22,385 bases of DNA, from NCBI GenBank assembly GCA_902600395.1, contig CACKJL010000012.1, forward strand, positions 1-22,385, in the 5' to 3' direction. This stretch comes from an uncultured Prochlorococcus sp. Lineage in GTDB: Bacteria > Cyanobacteriota > Cyanobacteriia > PCC-6307 > Cyanobiaceae. The stretch's first letter is position 1, and every line of letters begins with the position of its first letter. Positions 6,262 to 14,054 of the stretch are shown piece by piece. The notes beneath the pieces were generated by a model. That model saw nothing but the letters and a program-made list of their open reading frames with translations, was not told where the DNA came from and searched no databases. Made by a program: the position numbers and the translations under genes.

Positions 6262-7497
6262 CTAATTAAGAGTCTTTCGTGTACTAATCATACCTATGAA
6301 GCCTGTAGATTCTAATGAACATCTCAGTAACATCCCTGCAATAAAAAATGATGCGATTAATGAATTTCCACCATAACTAATGAAAGGTAGTGGTAAGCCA
6401 GTAGTAGGCATAGAGCCTGTTGCTACAGCAATATGCATTATTGATTGACCTATTAACAATACACCACATCCAATAGAAACTAATTTTGTATAGTTGTTCC
6501 TGCATTTTAGAGCAATTCTTAAAGTTATATAAGAGAAAACTGCTAAAAAACCTAGGAATAAAGTACACCCTAACAAACCAAATTCTTCAGCAAAAATGGC
6601 AAAAATAAAATCTGTGTACATAAAAGGTAGGTACTGTAATTTTTGTATAGATAAGCCAAAACCTTGACCGAATAGACCACCTGAACCTATAGCTAATAAA
6701 CTTTGAACCAATTGAAATCCACTTTCCTGTTGATCTTCCCAAGGATTAATAAATGAAGCAACTCTAAGTTTTTGATATTCGTTATTGAGGATACTAATAC
6801 ATCCAGTAATAAATCCTAATGAGGCAAATGAACAGAGAGAAATTAGTTTTACGCCTCCACATAAACCTATTACCCAAAAAAGAATTCCAGTTAATGATGC
6901 AGTACTTAAATTAGGCTGCTTAAGTATGAATAAAATTAATAATCCAAAAGAGAATATTGAAATTAATTTTTTATCATTCTTAATCAAATTCCAATGAGCG
7001 AAAAGGTTAGCAGCTTCTAGAATTAAAAAAGGCTTAATTAATTCAGATGGTTGTAGACGTAAATTTCCTAGTACTAGCCATCTTGAAGATCCGTTAACTG
7101 TAATTCCAGTAATATTGGTTAGTAATATTAGAAAAAATAAAATAAAAAAAATAATTCTTGAAAACTTTAAAAGATTTCTAATGTTTGTATTCAGAATAAA
7201 ATAAAATAGACTAATTCCTGGAATTGTCCAAATAATTTGTTTTTTTAAGAAGTAAGCCCAATTACCCATTTCCCTACTAGCCACCCACCAACTTGATGAT
7301 CCAAGAATGCATATTCCTAATATTGACCAAATTCCAATGAGAACAAAGAGGATTTTTGCCTCATAAGGCCATATCGTCCAAGGTAAGGGAAATATAGACT
7401 CTGTTAAATTGCTTAGATTTTTTTTGTAATTAGAACTAAAGGGTTTTTTTCTTTTAGAAATTCTTTTGTATTTTATTTTTTCTTGACTTATCTCCAA
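6262..7497 (-). CDS. ftsW: Cell-division SEDS protein FtsW (peptidoglycan glycosyltransferase)
   Basis: SEDS-family membrane protein that polymerises lipid II into septal peptidoglycan with its partner class B PBP. It has 411 residues with about ten membrane segments after a basic N-terminal tail (residues 8-18 rich in Lys/Arg). Family landmarks are RLQPSELIKP (147-156, with the conserved Glu), the ESGFQLVQSLLAIGSGG and GFGLSIQKLQYLPFMYTDFIF segments split across about 240-290, AEEFGLLG, and TGLPLPFISYGGNS near the C-terminus. RodA is the close alternative, but the tail sequence and cyanobacterial context favour FtsW. The start is TTG at 7495-7497; no ATG or GTG occurs in frame upstream before the stop near 7564. 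It heads the ftsW-ccdA-ccsB string. Confidence 0.9.
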   Translation of the reverse strand: MEISQEKIKYKRISKRKKPFSSNYKKNLSNLTESIFPLPWTIWPYEAKILFVLIGIWSILGICILGSSSWWVASREMGNWAYFLKKQIIWTIPGISLFYFILNTNIRNLLKFSRIIFFILFFLILLTNITGITVNGSSRWLVLGNLRLQPSELIKPFLILEAANLFAHWNLIKNDKKLISIFSFGLLILFILKQPNLSTASLTGILFWVIGLCGGVKLISLCSFASLGFITGCISILNNEYQKLRVASFINPWEDQQESGFQLVQSLLAIGSGGLFGQGFGLSIQKLQYLPFMYTDFIFAIFAEEFGLLGCTLFLGFLAVFSYITLRIALKCRNNYTKLVSIGCGVLLIGQSIMHIAVATGSMPTTGLPLPFISYGGNSLIASFFIAGMLLRCSLESTGFIGMISTRKTLN

Positions 7498-7725
7498 TTT
7501 TTTAGATGTATATGTACTATTGAGACGTTTAATTGAGATTTTGCCAAGTCTTTTATTAACGTTTTAAAGTGTTAAAGCAATAAAAAAGATGACTTTTCTT
7601 GAATTTTATTTTTGAAGAATAAAGTAAAAAAAAGACTACAGATTCATCATAAATCTTAAGAATTAATTTTTTATAAAAAAAAACTAGCTAAAAGGTACCT
7701 CTCCGTGATAGATTCCCTGAGTTTA

Positions 7726-7731
7726 TATACT
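7726..7731 (+). promoter_or_regulatory. Likely -10 box of the atp1 operon
   Basis: TATACT, a near-consensus -10, lies 33 bases before the Atp1 ATG, which predicts a short leader starting near 7738. No clear -35 is visible; weak -35 elements are common in Prochlorococcus. The Shine-Dalgarno GAGAGGG is at 7748-7754, 9 bases from the ATG. The rest of the 266-base gap 7498-7763 is AT-rich with poly-A stretches and shows no gene. Confidence 0.5.
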
Positions 7732-7763
7732 TACCTCAAACCATTCAGAGAGGGTTCTAAACT

Positions 7764-8240
7764 ATGTTCACATCAGTGGACTCAAATAGAAAAAAAATTG
7801 AGCATCCCTCTAATGAGAATGTTCAATTTCCTCGATCCCTGAATAATTCGATCATCAAAGAAAGTAAATCTGGCATTGCCAATCAAATTGATAATTTGCT
7901 TTCTAAAAATGATGAATATACAAAATTGCAATTAACAATTTTTGGAATTACTTTTGTTGTTTCTATTTTATTAGCTTCAATAACTGGAATTTTTCTGGGA
8001 TTTACTTTTGGTTTCAGTATTTTTATAGGTGCAATAGCCGGTATTTTTTACCTACGTTTGCTTGCCAAAAGTATAGGGAAACTTGGTAAAGAATCATCAG
8101 GTGTATCAAAATTGCAACTATTAGTTCCAGTTTGCCTCTTTATTTTTGCGAGCAAGCTAGGATCTTTGGATATTTTTCCTGCAATGATAGGTTTTTTCAT
8201 TTATAAGCCTTCACTCATTCTTTATTTCTCACGTTCTTAA
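7764..8240 (+). CDS. atp1: ATP synthase protein I (Atp1, gene 1 product)
   Basis: First gene of the ATP synthase cluster. It encodes a small membrane protein thought to help Fo assembly rather than form part of the enzyme. The 158 residues comprise a hydrophilic head of about 55 residues and then about four hydrophobic segments: FGITFVVSILLASITGIFLG, FTFGFSIFIGAIAGIFYL, LLVPVCLFIFAS and a last one near the C-terminus. The sequence is poorly conserved in general, so the assignment rests mainly on length, topology and position 23 bases ahead of subunit a. The start is ATG with a good GAGAGGG Shine-Dalgarno. This gene is sometimes called atpI, a name also used for subunit a in chloroplasts. Confidence 0.88.
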   Translation: MFTSVDSNRKKIEHPSNENVQFPRSLNNSIIKESKSGIANQIDNLLSKNDEYTKLQLTIFGITFVVSILLASITGIFLGFTFGFSIFIGAIAGIFYLRLLAKSIGKLGKESSGVSKLQLLVPVCLFIFASKLGSLDIFPAMIGFFIYKPSLILYFSRS

Positions 8241-8263
8241 GTAAACTTTTTTATTCAAAACAA

Positions 8264-8989
8264 ATGTTTTTTAATTCCTTGCTAACAAATTTTGCAGCAT
8301 TAGAGGTTGGTCAACATCTTTATTGGCAAATTGGAAATATCAGACTACATGGGCAGGTATTTTTAACATCTTGGATCTTATTAGGAGCGTTATTAGTTTT
8401 TATTTCTATAGGAACTAAAAAGATGGAAAATGATCCTAAAGGCCTTCAAAACTTGCTCGAATTCCTCTGGGATTACATAAGAGATCTTGCAAGGACGCAA
8501 ATAGGTGAAAAAGTTTATAGAGATTGGATGCCATTTATAGGTACTTTATTTTTATTCGTCTTTGTTAGTAATTGGGGAGGAGCTTTAATTCCTTGGAGAT
8601 TGATTAAGTTACCAAATGGAGAATTAGGAGCGCCTACTGCAGATATCAATACAACTATAGCCTTGGCTTTATTGGTTTCACTTTCTTATTTTTATGCAGG
8701 TTTAAGCAATAAGGGTTGGAGATACTTTGAATACTATGTTCACCCAACTCCGATTATGCTTCCTTTCAAAATTCTGGAGGACTTTACGAAACCTTTATCA
8801 CTCTCTTTCAGGCTATTTGGAAATATTTTGGCTGATGAACTTGTTGTTGGTGTTCTAGTCTTTTTAGTTCCGCTAATTCTCCCAATACCTGTTATGTTTC
8901 TAGGATTATTTACTAGTGCAATTCAGGCATTGATTTTTGCAACTCTGGCGGCCTACTACATTGGAGAAGCCGTTGAAGAACATCATTAG
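8264..8989 (+). CDS. atpB: ATP synthase Fo subunit a
   Basis: Stator subunit of Fo forming the two proton half-channels against the c-ring in the thylakoid membrane (cyanobacterial alias atpI). It has 241 residues and five to six membrane segments. The essential arginine is in LSFRLFGNILADE (Arg183), with the GAPTADINTT segment (122-131) and the C-terminal TSAIQALIFATLAAYYIGEA helix, all diagnostic. The start is ATG at 8264, 23 bases after Atp1. It is followed by an unusually long 163-base gap before subunit c. Confidence 0.98.
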   Translation: MFFNSLLTNFAALEVGQHLYWQIGNIRLHGQVFLTSWILLGALLVFISIGTKKMENDPKGLQNLLEFLWDYIRDLARTQIGEKVYRDWMPFIGTLFLFVFVSNWGGALIPWRLIKLPNGELGAPTADINTTIALALLVSLSYFYAGLSNKGWRYFEYYVHPTPIMLPFKILEDFTKPLSLSFRLFGNILADELVVGVLVFLVPLILPIPVMFLGLFTSAIQALIFATLAAYYIGEAVEEHH

Positions 8990-9005
8990 CTGTCTTCCAA
9001 TACAT

Positions 9006-9076
9006 TCAGACGCTTTTACAAAGGGTCTGTAATCTGGCAAAATATCTAATCGCGTAGGTCTGAAAATATCAGACCC
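9006..9076 (+). repeat. Set of competing inverted repeats upstream of subunit c
   Basis: GGTCTGA (9057-9063) and TCAGACC (9069-9075) form a perfect 7-bp hairpin with a 5-base loop. The same right arm, as CAGACCC (9070-9076), can instead pair with GGGTCTG (9023-9029). That element can in turn pair with CAGAC (9007-9011). Four arms with mutually exclusive pairings lie within the 163-base gap 8990-9152. No T-run follows the hairpin, so it does not look like a simple terminator. Confidence 0.6.
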
Positions 9077-9152
9077 ATTCTTAAACAAAGGATGTCCAAG
9101 CGTGTATGACAACAAAGATTATCACAAGTATTAAGCTCTTTATTTCAAAATT

Positions 9153-9398
9153 ATGGATTCGATTACTTCCGCTGCATCAGTTGTAGCTGCTGGTTTAGCA
9201 GTTGGTCTAGGTGCTATTGGCCCAGGTCTTGGACAAGGTAACGCAGCTCAAGGTGCTGTTGAGGGTATTGCCCGTCAACCAGAAGCTGAAGGTAAAATTA
9301 GAGGAACTCTCCTTTTATCTTTCGCTTTCATGGAGTCATTAACAATTTACGGATTAGTTGTGGCTTTGGTACTACTTTTTGCGAATCCTTTTTCCTAA
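9153..9398 (+). CDS. atpE: ATP synthase Fo subunit c (proteolipid)
   Basis: Forms the rotating c-ring that carries protons through Fo (cyanobacterial alias atpH). Its 81 residues make two transmembrane helices. The glycine-rich first helix ([17 protein letters not shown], 13-29) is typical of photosynthetic c subunits, RQP (41-43) forms the polar loop that contacts F1, and the proton-binding Glu is residue 61 ([11 protein letters not shown]). The start is ATG at 9153. Unlike the rest of the cluster, it is separated from both neighbours by gaps (163 and 68 bases) that each contain inverted repeats, consistent with separate control of the most abundant subunit. Confidence 0.99.
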
Positions 9399-9403
9399 AA
9401 GTT

Positions 9404-9434
9404 AATATTGCTTCTAACCCTTATTAGCAATATT
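9404..9434 (+). terminator. 9-bp hairpin after subunit c (possible partial terminator or mRNA stabiliser)
   Basis: AATATTGCT (9404-9412) is exactly complementary to AGCAATATT (9426-9434), with a 13-base loop. It starts 5 bases after the subunit c stop and is followed by a T-rich stretch (TAAATTTAATTTTTTAAC). The stem is AT-rich and the T-run is not immediately adjacent, so full termination is unlikely. Partial attenuation, or protection of a processed c message, would fit. Confidence 0.55.
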
Positions 9435-9466
9435 TAAATTTAATTTTTTAACTTCAACTGAATCAT

Positions 9467-9928
9467 ATGTTGGCCTTTAATTTTTTTGGTGCTACAGAAG
9501 GTGGATTATTTGACATAAATGCCACTTTGCCACTTATGGCGATACAAGTAGTTGCGCTTACTTACATATTAAATTCCCTCTTTTTTAAGCCTGTTGGCAA
9601 TGTCGTAGAAAAAAGAGAAAAGTTTGTAAGTAACAATATTATTGAGGCCAAAAATAAACTTTCTGAGGTTAAAAAATTAGAAGCTGATTTATTAACTCAG
9701 CTTCAAAGTGCTCGTACAGAAGCTCAAAGAATTGTGAGCGAAGCTGAGAATGAGTCTGACAAGCTTTATAAAGAAGCACTAGAACTTGCCAACAATGAAG
9801 CAAATGCTTCAAAAGAAAAAGCAAGACTAGAAATTGAAAGTCAGACCACTGCTGCTCGTGATCAACTTTCTAAACAGGCTGACGATCTAAGCGAACTTAT
9901 TGTTAATAGATTGATTCTAGAAAAATGA
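9467..9928 (+). CDS. atpF2: ATP synthase Fo subunit b'
   Basis: One of the two different peripheral-stalk subunits found in photosynthetic organisms (cyanobacterial alias atpG). Its 153 residues comprise a short N-terminus, one membrane helix (about 20-40, TLPLMAIQVVALTYILNSLFF region) and a long charged coiled coil. The membrane-exit segment FFKPVGNVVEKREKFV resembles b' rather than b. The start is ATG at 9467. The stop overlaps the subunit b start by 4 bases (ATGA), so the two stalk partners are translationally coupled. Confidence 0.96.
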   Translation: MLAFNFFGATEGGLFDINATLPLMAIQVVALTYILNSLFFKPVGNVVEKREKFVSNNIIEAKNKLSEVKKLEADLLTQLQSARTEAQRIVSEAENESDKLYKEALELANNEANASKEKARLEIESQTTAARDQLSKQADDLSELIVNRLILEK

Positions 9929-10437
9929 ATTTAACTCTTTTAGCTACAGAAGGTTTTGGATTGAATTTCAATTTATTCGAAACCAATATCCTTAATTGGG
10001 CTGTAGTAGTTTTCGGTCTTTATAAATTTTTGCCTGGTTTCCTAGGTAAAATGCTTCAAAAAAGGAGAGAAGGTATCCTTCTTGAATTAAAAGATGCTGA
10101 AGATCGACTCCTAAATGCAACTCAAGCTTTAGAAAAGGCGAAGAAAGATTTATCTTCAGCAGAAGAAAAAGCTTCTCAAATAAAAGCAGATTCCCTTAAA
10201 AGATCTGAATCAATCAGAATGGAAAGTGAGAAAAAAGCGATAGAGGAGATGGCACGAATTAAACAAAGTGCAATCTCTGATGAGAGCTCTGAAGCATCCA
10301 GAGCAATTTCTCAACTTCGAAAAGAAGCTGTAGAACTGGCAATTAAGAAAGCTTTAGATTCTCTCCCAAATAGACTTGATAAAACAACGCAAGAAAATTT
10401 GGTAACTCAATCAATTAACAATATTGAGGTGAACTAA
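9925..10437 (+). CDS. atpF: ATP synthase Fo subunit b
   Basis: Peripheral-stalk subunit that pairs with b' to hold alpha3beta3 against subunit a. It has 170 residues: a short N-terminus (NLTLLATEGFGLNFNLFETN), one membrane helix at about 22-42, KMLQKRREGILLELKDAEDRL after the membrane, and a highly charged heptad-like coiled coil to the end. The start overlaps b' by 4 bases and the stop overlaps the delta ATG by 1 base. GAGGTGAACTA just before that ATG supplies the delta Shine-Dalgarno. Confidence 0.97.
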   Translation: MNLTLLATEGFGLNFNLFETNILNWAVVVFGLYKFLPGFLGKMLQKRREGILLELKDAEDRLLNATQALEKAKKDLSSAEEKASQIKADSLKRSESIRMESEKKAIEEMARIKQSAISDESSEASRAISQLRKEAVELAIKKALDSLPNRLDKTTQENLVTQSINNIEVN

Positions 10438-10979
10438 TGCCACTTTTAAATTCAGTTACTACACCATACGCAGAGGCATTACTTCAAGTTGTGAATGAAA
10501 ATTCCCAAACTGAAGAGATGGTTTCTGAAGTTAAACAACTCTTGGAATTAATAAATGATTCCCCTGAACTGGAGAAGGCACTATCCTCTCCCATTTTAGA
10601 GACAGAGTCTAAGAAGAAAATCATTAATGAAATTTTTTCAAAAAAGGTTAATTCTTCTTTATTGAATTTCTTAAAATTATTGGCCGATAGGCAAAGAATT
10701 GGAATCATTACTTCAATTCTGGATAGGTTTTTAGAGATTTACCGAGAAAATAGTAATATTGCTTTGGCAACTGTTACTTCTGCAGTCGAGCTTACTGATG
10801 AACAGAAAGGTTTAATTACCAAAAAGATCATCAATATTGCTGGAACTGAAAAATTAGAACTTGTAACTAAAATCGATCCATCTCTTATTGGTGGTTTCGT
10901 CGCCAGTGTAGGATCAAAAGTAATTGATGCTTCTCTTGCTTCACAAATAAGAAAACTTGGCTTATCCCTTTCCAAGTAA
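10437..10979 (+). CDS. atpH: ATP synthase F1 subunit delta
   Basis: Caps the alpha3beta3 head and links it to the b/b' stalk (cyanobacterial alias atpD, homologue of mitochondrial OSCP). Its 180 residues contain an N-terminal six-helix domain (TPYAEALLQVVNE start), the LLNFLKLLADRQRIGIITSILDRF region in the middle, and the C-terminal signature LVTKIDPSLIGGFVASVGSKVIDASLASQIRKL, here spread over about 141-175. The start is ATG at 10437. A 30-base gap precedes atpA. Confidence 0.97.
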   Translation: MPLLNSVTTPYAEALLQVVNENSQTEEMVSEVKQLLELINDSPELEKALSSPILETESKKKIINEIFSKKVNSSLLNFLKLLADRQRIGIITSILDRFLEIYRENSNIALATVTSAVELTDEQKGLITKKIINIAGTEKLELVTKIDPSLIGGFVASVGSKVIDASLASQIRKLGLSLSK

Positions 10980-11009
10980 CTTTTAAATCAACCTTAAATT
11001 CTTAAATCC

Positions 11010-12527
11010 ATGGTATCTATACGCCCTGATGAAATCAGTTCAATCTTAAAACAGCAAATAACTGATTATGACCAATCTGTAAGTGTTAGCAATGTAGGAA
11101 CTGTTCTGCAAATCGGTGATGGCATTGCAAGAATATATGGCTTAGATCAGGTCATGGCAGGTGAGTTATTGGAATTTGAAGATGGTACCGAAGGTATAGC
11201 TTTAAATCTTGAAGATGATAATGTTGGGGCCGTTTTAATGGGAGAGGCACTGGGTGTCCAAGAAGGAAGTAACGTTAAGTCCACGGGTAAAATTGCATCT
11301 GTTCCGGTTGGTGAAGCAATGCAGGGGAGAGTTGTTAACCCTCTAGGACAACCAATAGATGGGAAAGGGGAAATTCCAACAAGTGATACTAGATTGATTG
11401 AAGAAATGGCTCCTGGAATAATCAAGAGAAGATCAGTGCATGAACCAATGCAAACAGGTATCACATCTATTGATGCAATGATTCCTGTTGGAAGAGGTCA
11501 AAGAGAATTAATTATTGGTGATAGACAAACTGGAAAATCTGCAATTGCCATTGATACGATAATTAACCAAAAAGGTCAAGACGTTGTTTGTGTTTACGTA
11601 GCTATTGGTCAGAAGTCAGCATCAGTAGCAAACATCGTAGAGGTCTTAAGAGAGAGAGGAGCCCTTGATTATACAGTAGTAGTTAGTGCAGGAGCTTCAG
11701 AACCTGCTGCTTTACAGTATTTAGCACCTTATACCGGTGCAGCAATTGCTGAACATTTTATGTATCAAGGTAAAGCAACACTTGTTATTTATGATGATCT
11801 AACAAAACAAGCTCAGGCTTATAGACAAATGTCTCTTCTTTTAAAAAGACCACCAGGAAGAGAGGCTTATCCAGGAGATGTTTTCTACTTACATAGCAGA
11901 TTGTTAGAAAGAGCAGCAAAACTTTCTGATGCTATGGGAGGGGGCTCTATGACAGCTCTTCCAATTATTGAAACTCAGGCAGGGGACGTTTCGGCTTACA
12001 TCCCAACTAATGTTATTTCAATTACAGATGGACAAATATTCTTGAGTGCAGATTTATTTAACTCAGGATTAAGACCAGCTATTAATGTTGGTATTTCTGT
12101 TAGTCGTGTTGGAGGAGCCGCTCAGACAAAAGCAATTAAAAAAATTGCAGGAACTTTAAAATTAGAACTCGCACAGTTTGATGAACTAGCTGCTTTTTCT
12201 CAATTTGCATCTGATCTTGATGAAGCAACTCAGCAACAACTTGAACGAGGCAAAAGACTAAGAGAGTTATTAAAGCAACCTCAATTCTCTCCTTTGAACC
12301 TTGCAGAACAAGTTGCAGTTGTTTATGCAGGAGTTAAAGGTCTTATTGATGAAGTTCCTGTTGAAGATGTTACTAAGTTTGCAACTGAACTTAGGGAATA
12401 CCTAAAGTTAAATAAAGCGGAATTTATAGAAGAAATTCTTAAAGAAAAGAAATTAAATGATGGATTAGAAGCGACACTCAAAGAGGTAATAAATGAAGTT
12501 AAATCATCAATGCTTGCCACAGTTTAA
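11010..12527 (+). CDS. atpA: ATP synthase F1 subunit alpha
   Basis: Non-catalytic nucleotide-binding subunit of the alpha3beta3 hexamer. It has 505 residues, the normal cyanobacterial length. It contains the N-terminal beta-barrel domain (about 25-95), the Walker A motif GDRQTGKS (170-177), the [15 protein letters not shown]alker B region, and the signature [17 protein letters not shown]. The start is ATG at 11010. The C-terminus ends VKSSMLATV, 18 bases before gamma. Nothing is odd about the gene; its codon use matches its neighbours. Confidence 0.99.
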
Positions 12528-12545
12528 ATTTATTTAGGAGATACC

Positions 12546-13496
12546 ATGGCAAATCTTAAAGAGATTAGAGATCGAATCGTTTCCGTTAAAAATACAAGAA
12601 AAATAACGGAGGCCATGAGACTTGTTGCAGCTGCTAAAGTTAGGAGAGCTCAAGATCAAGTTCTTAAGAGTAGACCTTTTGCAGATAAACTTGCACGAGT
12701 CTTAGAAAATATTCAATCTAGAGTACAATTTGAGGCTGTCGACTCTCCTCTATTATCTAAGAGAGAAGTAAAAAGTATCTCCTTGGTTTGTATAACTGCG
12801 GATAGGGGTTTATGCGGTGGTTACAACACAAATATTATAAAGAAGGTAGAAATAAGATATGCAGAATTAGTCAAACAAGGGTTTCAGCCAAATTTAATTT
12901 TGGTAGGGAAGAAAGCTATTGGATATTTTCAAAATAGAAAGGATAGATATGTGATTAAAAGTACTTTCAAAGAACTAGAACAGGTACCCACAGTCAAGGA
13001 CTCTGAAGGAGTTACAAATGAGATTTTAGCTGAATTCCTTTCAGAAAATTCTGATAGAGTCGAAATAATTTACACGAAATTCATCACCTTAGTTAGCTGC
13101 GCCCCTGTCGTTCAAACACTATTGCCACTTGATCCTCAAGGAATTGCTGAGGAAAACGATGAAATTTTTAGGTTGACTACAAAAGAAAGCAAGTTACTTG
13201 TTGAAAAATCAAATATTGAAAAAAGTAATTCAGAGAAATTGCCATCAGATATTGTTTTTGAACAAAGTCCTGATCAACTTTTAGATTCTTTATTACCATT
13301 ATATTTACAGAATCAGGTACTAAGAGCTCTTCAAGAGTCGGCAGCTTCAGAACTCGCTTGCAGGATGACTGCTATGAATAATGCAAGTGATAATGCTAAA
13401 GAATTAGCAAGTACTTTGAATCTAACCTATAACAAAGCCAGACAAGCAGCTATTACACAAGAAATATTAGAAGTTGTAGGAGGTTCAGCAGTTTAG
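12546..13496 (+). CDS. atpG: ATP synthase F1 subunit gamma
   Basis: Central rotor shaft of F1 (cyanobacterial alias atpC). It has 316 residues: an N-terminal helix MANLKEIRDRIVSVKNTRKIT, the ITADRGLCGGYNTNI segment (about 92-106), and the C-terminal signature ELACRMTAMNNASDNAKEL. A Lys/Glu/Ser-rich stretch of about 30-40 residues near 200-240 is the insert found in photosynthetic gamma subunits. It lacks the paired cysteines that make the chloroplast enzyme redox-switchable. The start is ATG, with the best Shine-Dalgarno in the operon (TTAGGAG, 5 bases away). It is the last ATP synthase gene of this cluster, with no terminator after it. Confidence 0.98.
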   Translation: MANLKEIRDRIVSVKNTRKITEAMRLVAAAKVRRAQDQVLKSRPFADKLARVLENIQSRVQFEAVDSPLLSKREVKSISLVCITADRGLCGGYNTNIIKKVEIRYAELVKQGFQPNLILVGKKAIGYFQNRKDRYVIKSTFKELEQVPTVKDSEGVTNEILAEFLSENSDRVEIIYTKFITLVSCAPVVQTLLPLDPQGIAEENDEIFRLTTKESKLLVEKSNIEKSNSEKLPSDIVFEQSPDQLLDSLLPLYLQNQVLRALQESAASELACRMTAMNNASDNAKELASTLNLTYNKARQAAITQEILEVVGGSAV

Positions 13497-13512
13497 AAAT
13501 AAGATTTAGGAT

Positions 13513-13839
13513 ATGCCTGAATACAATATCAAAGTTCAATTTGAGCAAAATACTTTTAGTTTCTTATGTTCTGAAGATCAAGATATTATTTCAGCGGCAA
13601 AAATGAATGGAATAGATTTACCAAGTAGTTGTTGTTCAGGAGTTTGTACAGATTGTGCATCCATGATATTGGAAGGATCCGTAGATCAGGAAGATGCTAT
13701 GGGATTAAATGATGATTTACGGGAAAAGGGCTTTGCACTTTTGTGTGTAGCGTACCCCAAGTCAGATTTAAATATTGTTATTGGTAAAGAAGTCGAAGAT
13801 GATTTATATAATGATCAATTTGGTAAATATCAAAAATGA
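13513..13839 (+). CDS. Plant-type [2Fe-2S] ferredoxin, PetF-like
   Basis: A 108-residue soluble electron carrier. The cluster ligands follow the plant-type pattern C-x4-C-x2-C-x29-C at Cys40, Cys45, Cys48 and Cys78 (SSCCSGVCTDC and LLCVAYP). An additional Cys41 replaces the Arg usual in the photosynthetic isoform. The C-terminal tail (EVEDDLYNDQFGKYQK) runs about 10 residues past the usual DLY end. These differences suggest a minor ferredoxin rather than the main photosystem I acceptor. It starts 16 bases after atpG with no terminator between, and overlaps the next gene by 4 bases (ATGA). Its redox partner is unknown. Confidence 0.93.
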   Translation: MPEYNIKVQFEQNTFSFLCSEDQDIISAAKMNGIDLPSSCCSGVCTDCASMILEGSVDQEDAMGLNDDLREKGFALLCVAYPKSDLNIVIGKEVEDDLYNDQFGKYQK

Positions 13840-14027
13840 AATTAAATTCTGTTGATTATTATTTAGATTGGCCAGTTTCAATAAAATTAAAAAATTTAAG
13901 GGAATTCATCATTACAAATTTAGAAAAAAAAGGAGATTTAATTCGATGGTCAATTGTTGATATTCAAAATTCTATTGACTCTTTTGGAACAAAAAAACTT
14001 AAAATTAAAGCTGTCATAGCTAATTAA
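13836..14027 (+). CDS. Small unknown protein coupled to the ferredoxin
   Basis: A 63-residue hydrophilic protein that I cannot place in a named family. It has no cysteine, so it is not itself an iron-sulfur or thiol protein, and no membrane segment or signal. The pattern suggests a helix (LKNLREFIITNLEKKG) followed by two strands (LIRWSIVDI and KKLKIKAVIAN). The start ATG overlaps the ferredoxin stop (ATGA), which implies coupled translation and argues that it is a real gene. It may act with the ferredoxin or with the DUF3326 protein 27 bases downstream, but this is inference from position only. Confidence 0.78.
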   Translation: MKLNSVDYYLDWPVSIKLKNLREFIITNLEKKGDLIRWSIVDIQNSIDSFGTKKLKIKAVIAN

Positions 14028-14054
14028 AAAATATAAATTGGAATATTTTTAATA

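Noticed and set aside
7564..7690. Search for a small RNA or terminator in the ftsW/atp1 divergent gap, including the palindrome TCTTAAGA near 7653
   Set aside because: Only short AT palindromes and poly-A runs were found; no stable structure or Yfr-type motif was recognised.
9092..9235. Tiny leader frames before subunit c (MSKRV at 9092-9109 and a frame from ATG 9106 overlapping the c start)
   Set aside because: The AAAGG is directly adjacent to the first ATG and too far from the second, and neither frame looks like protein. Chance frames are more likely.
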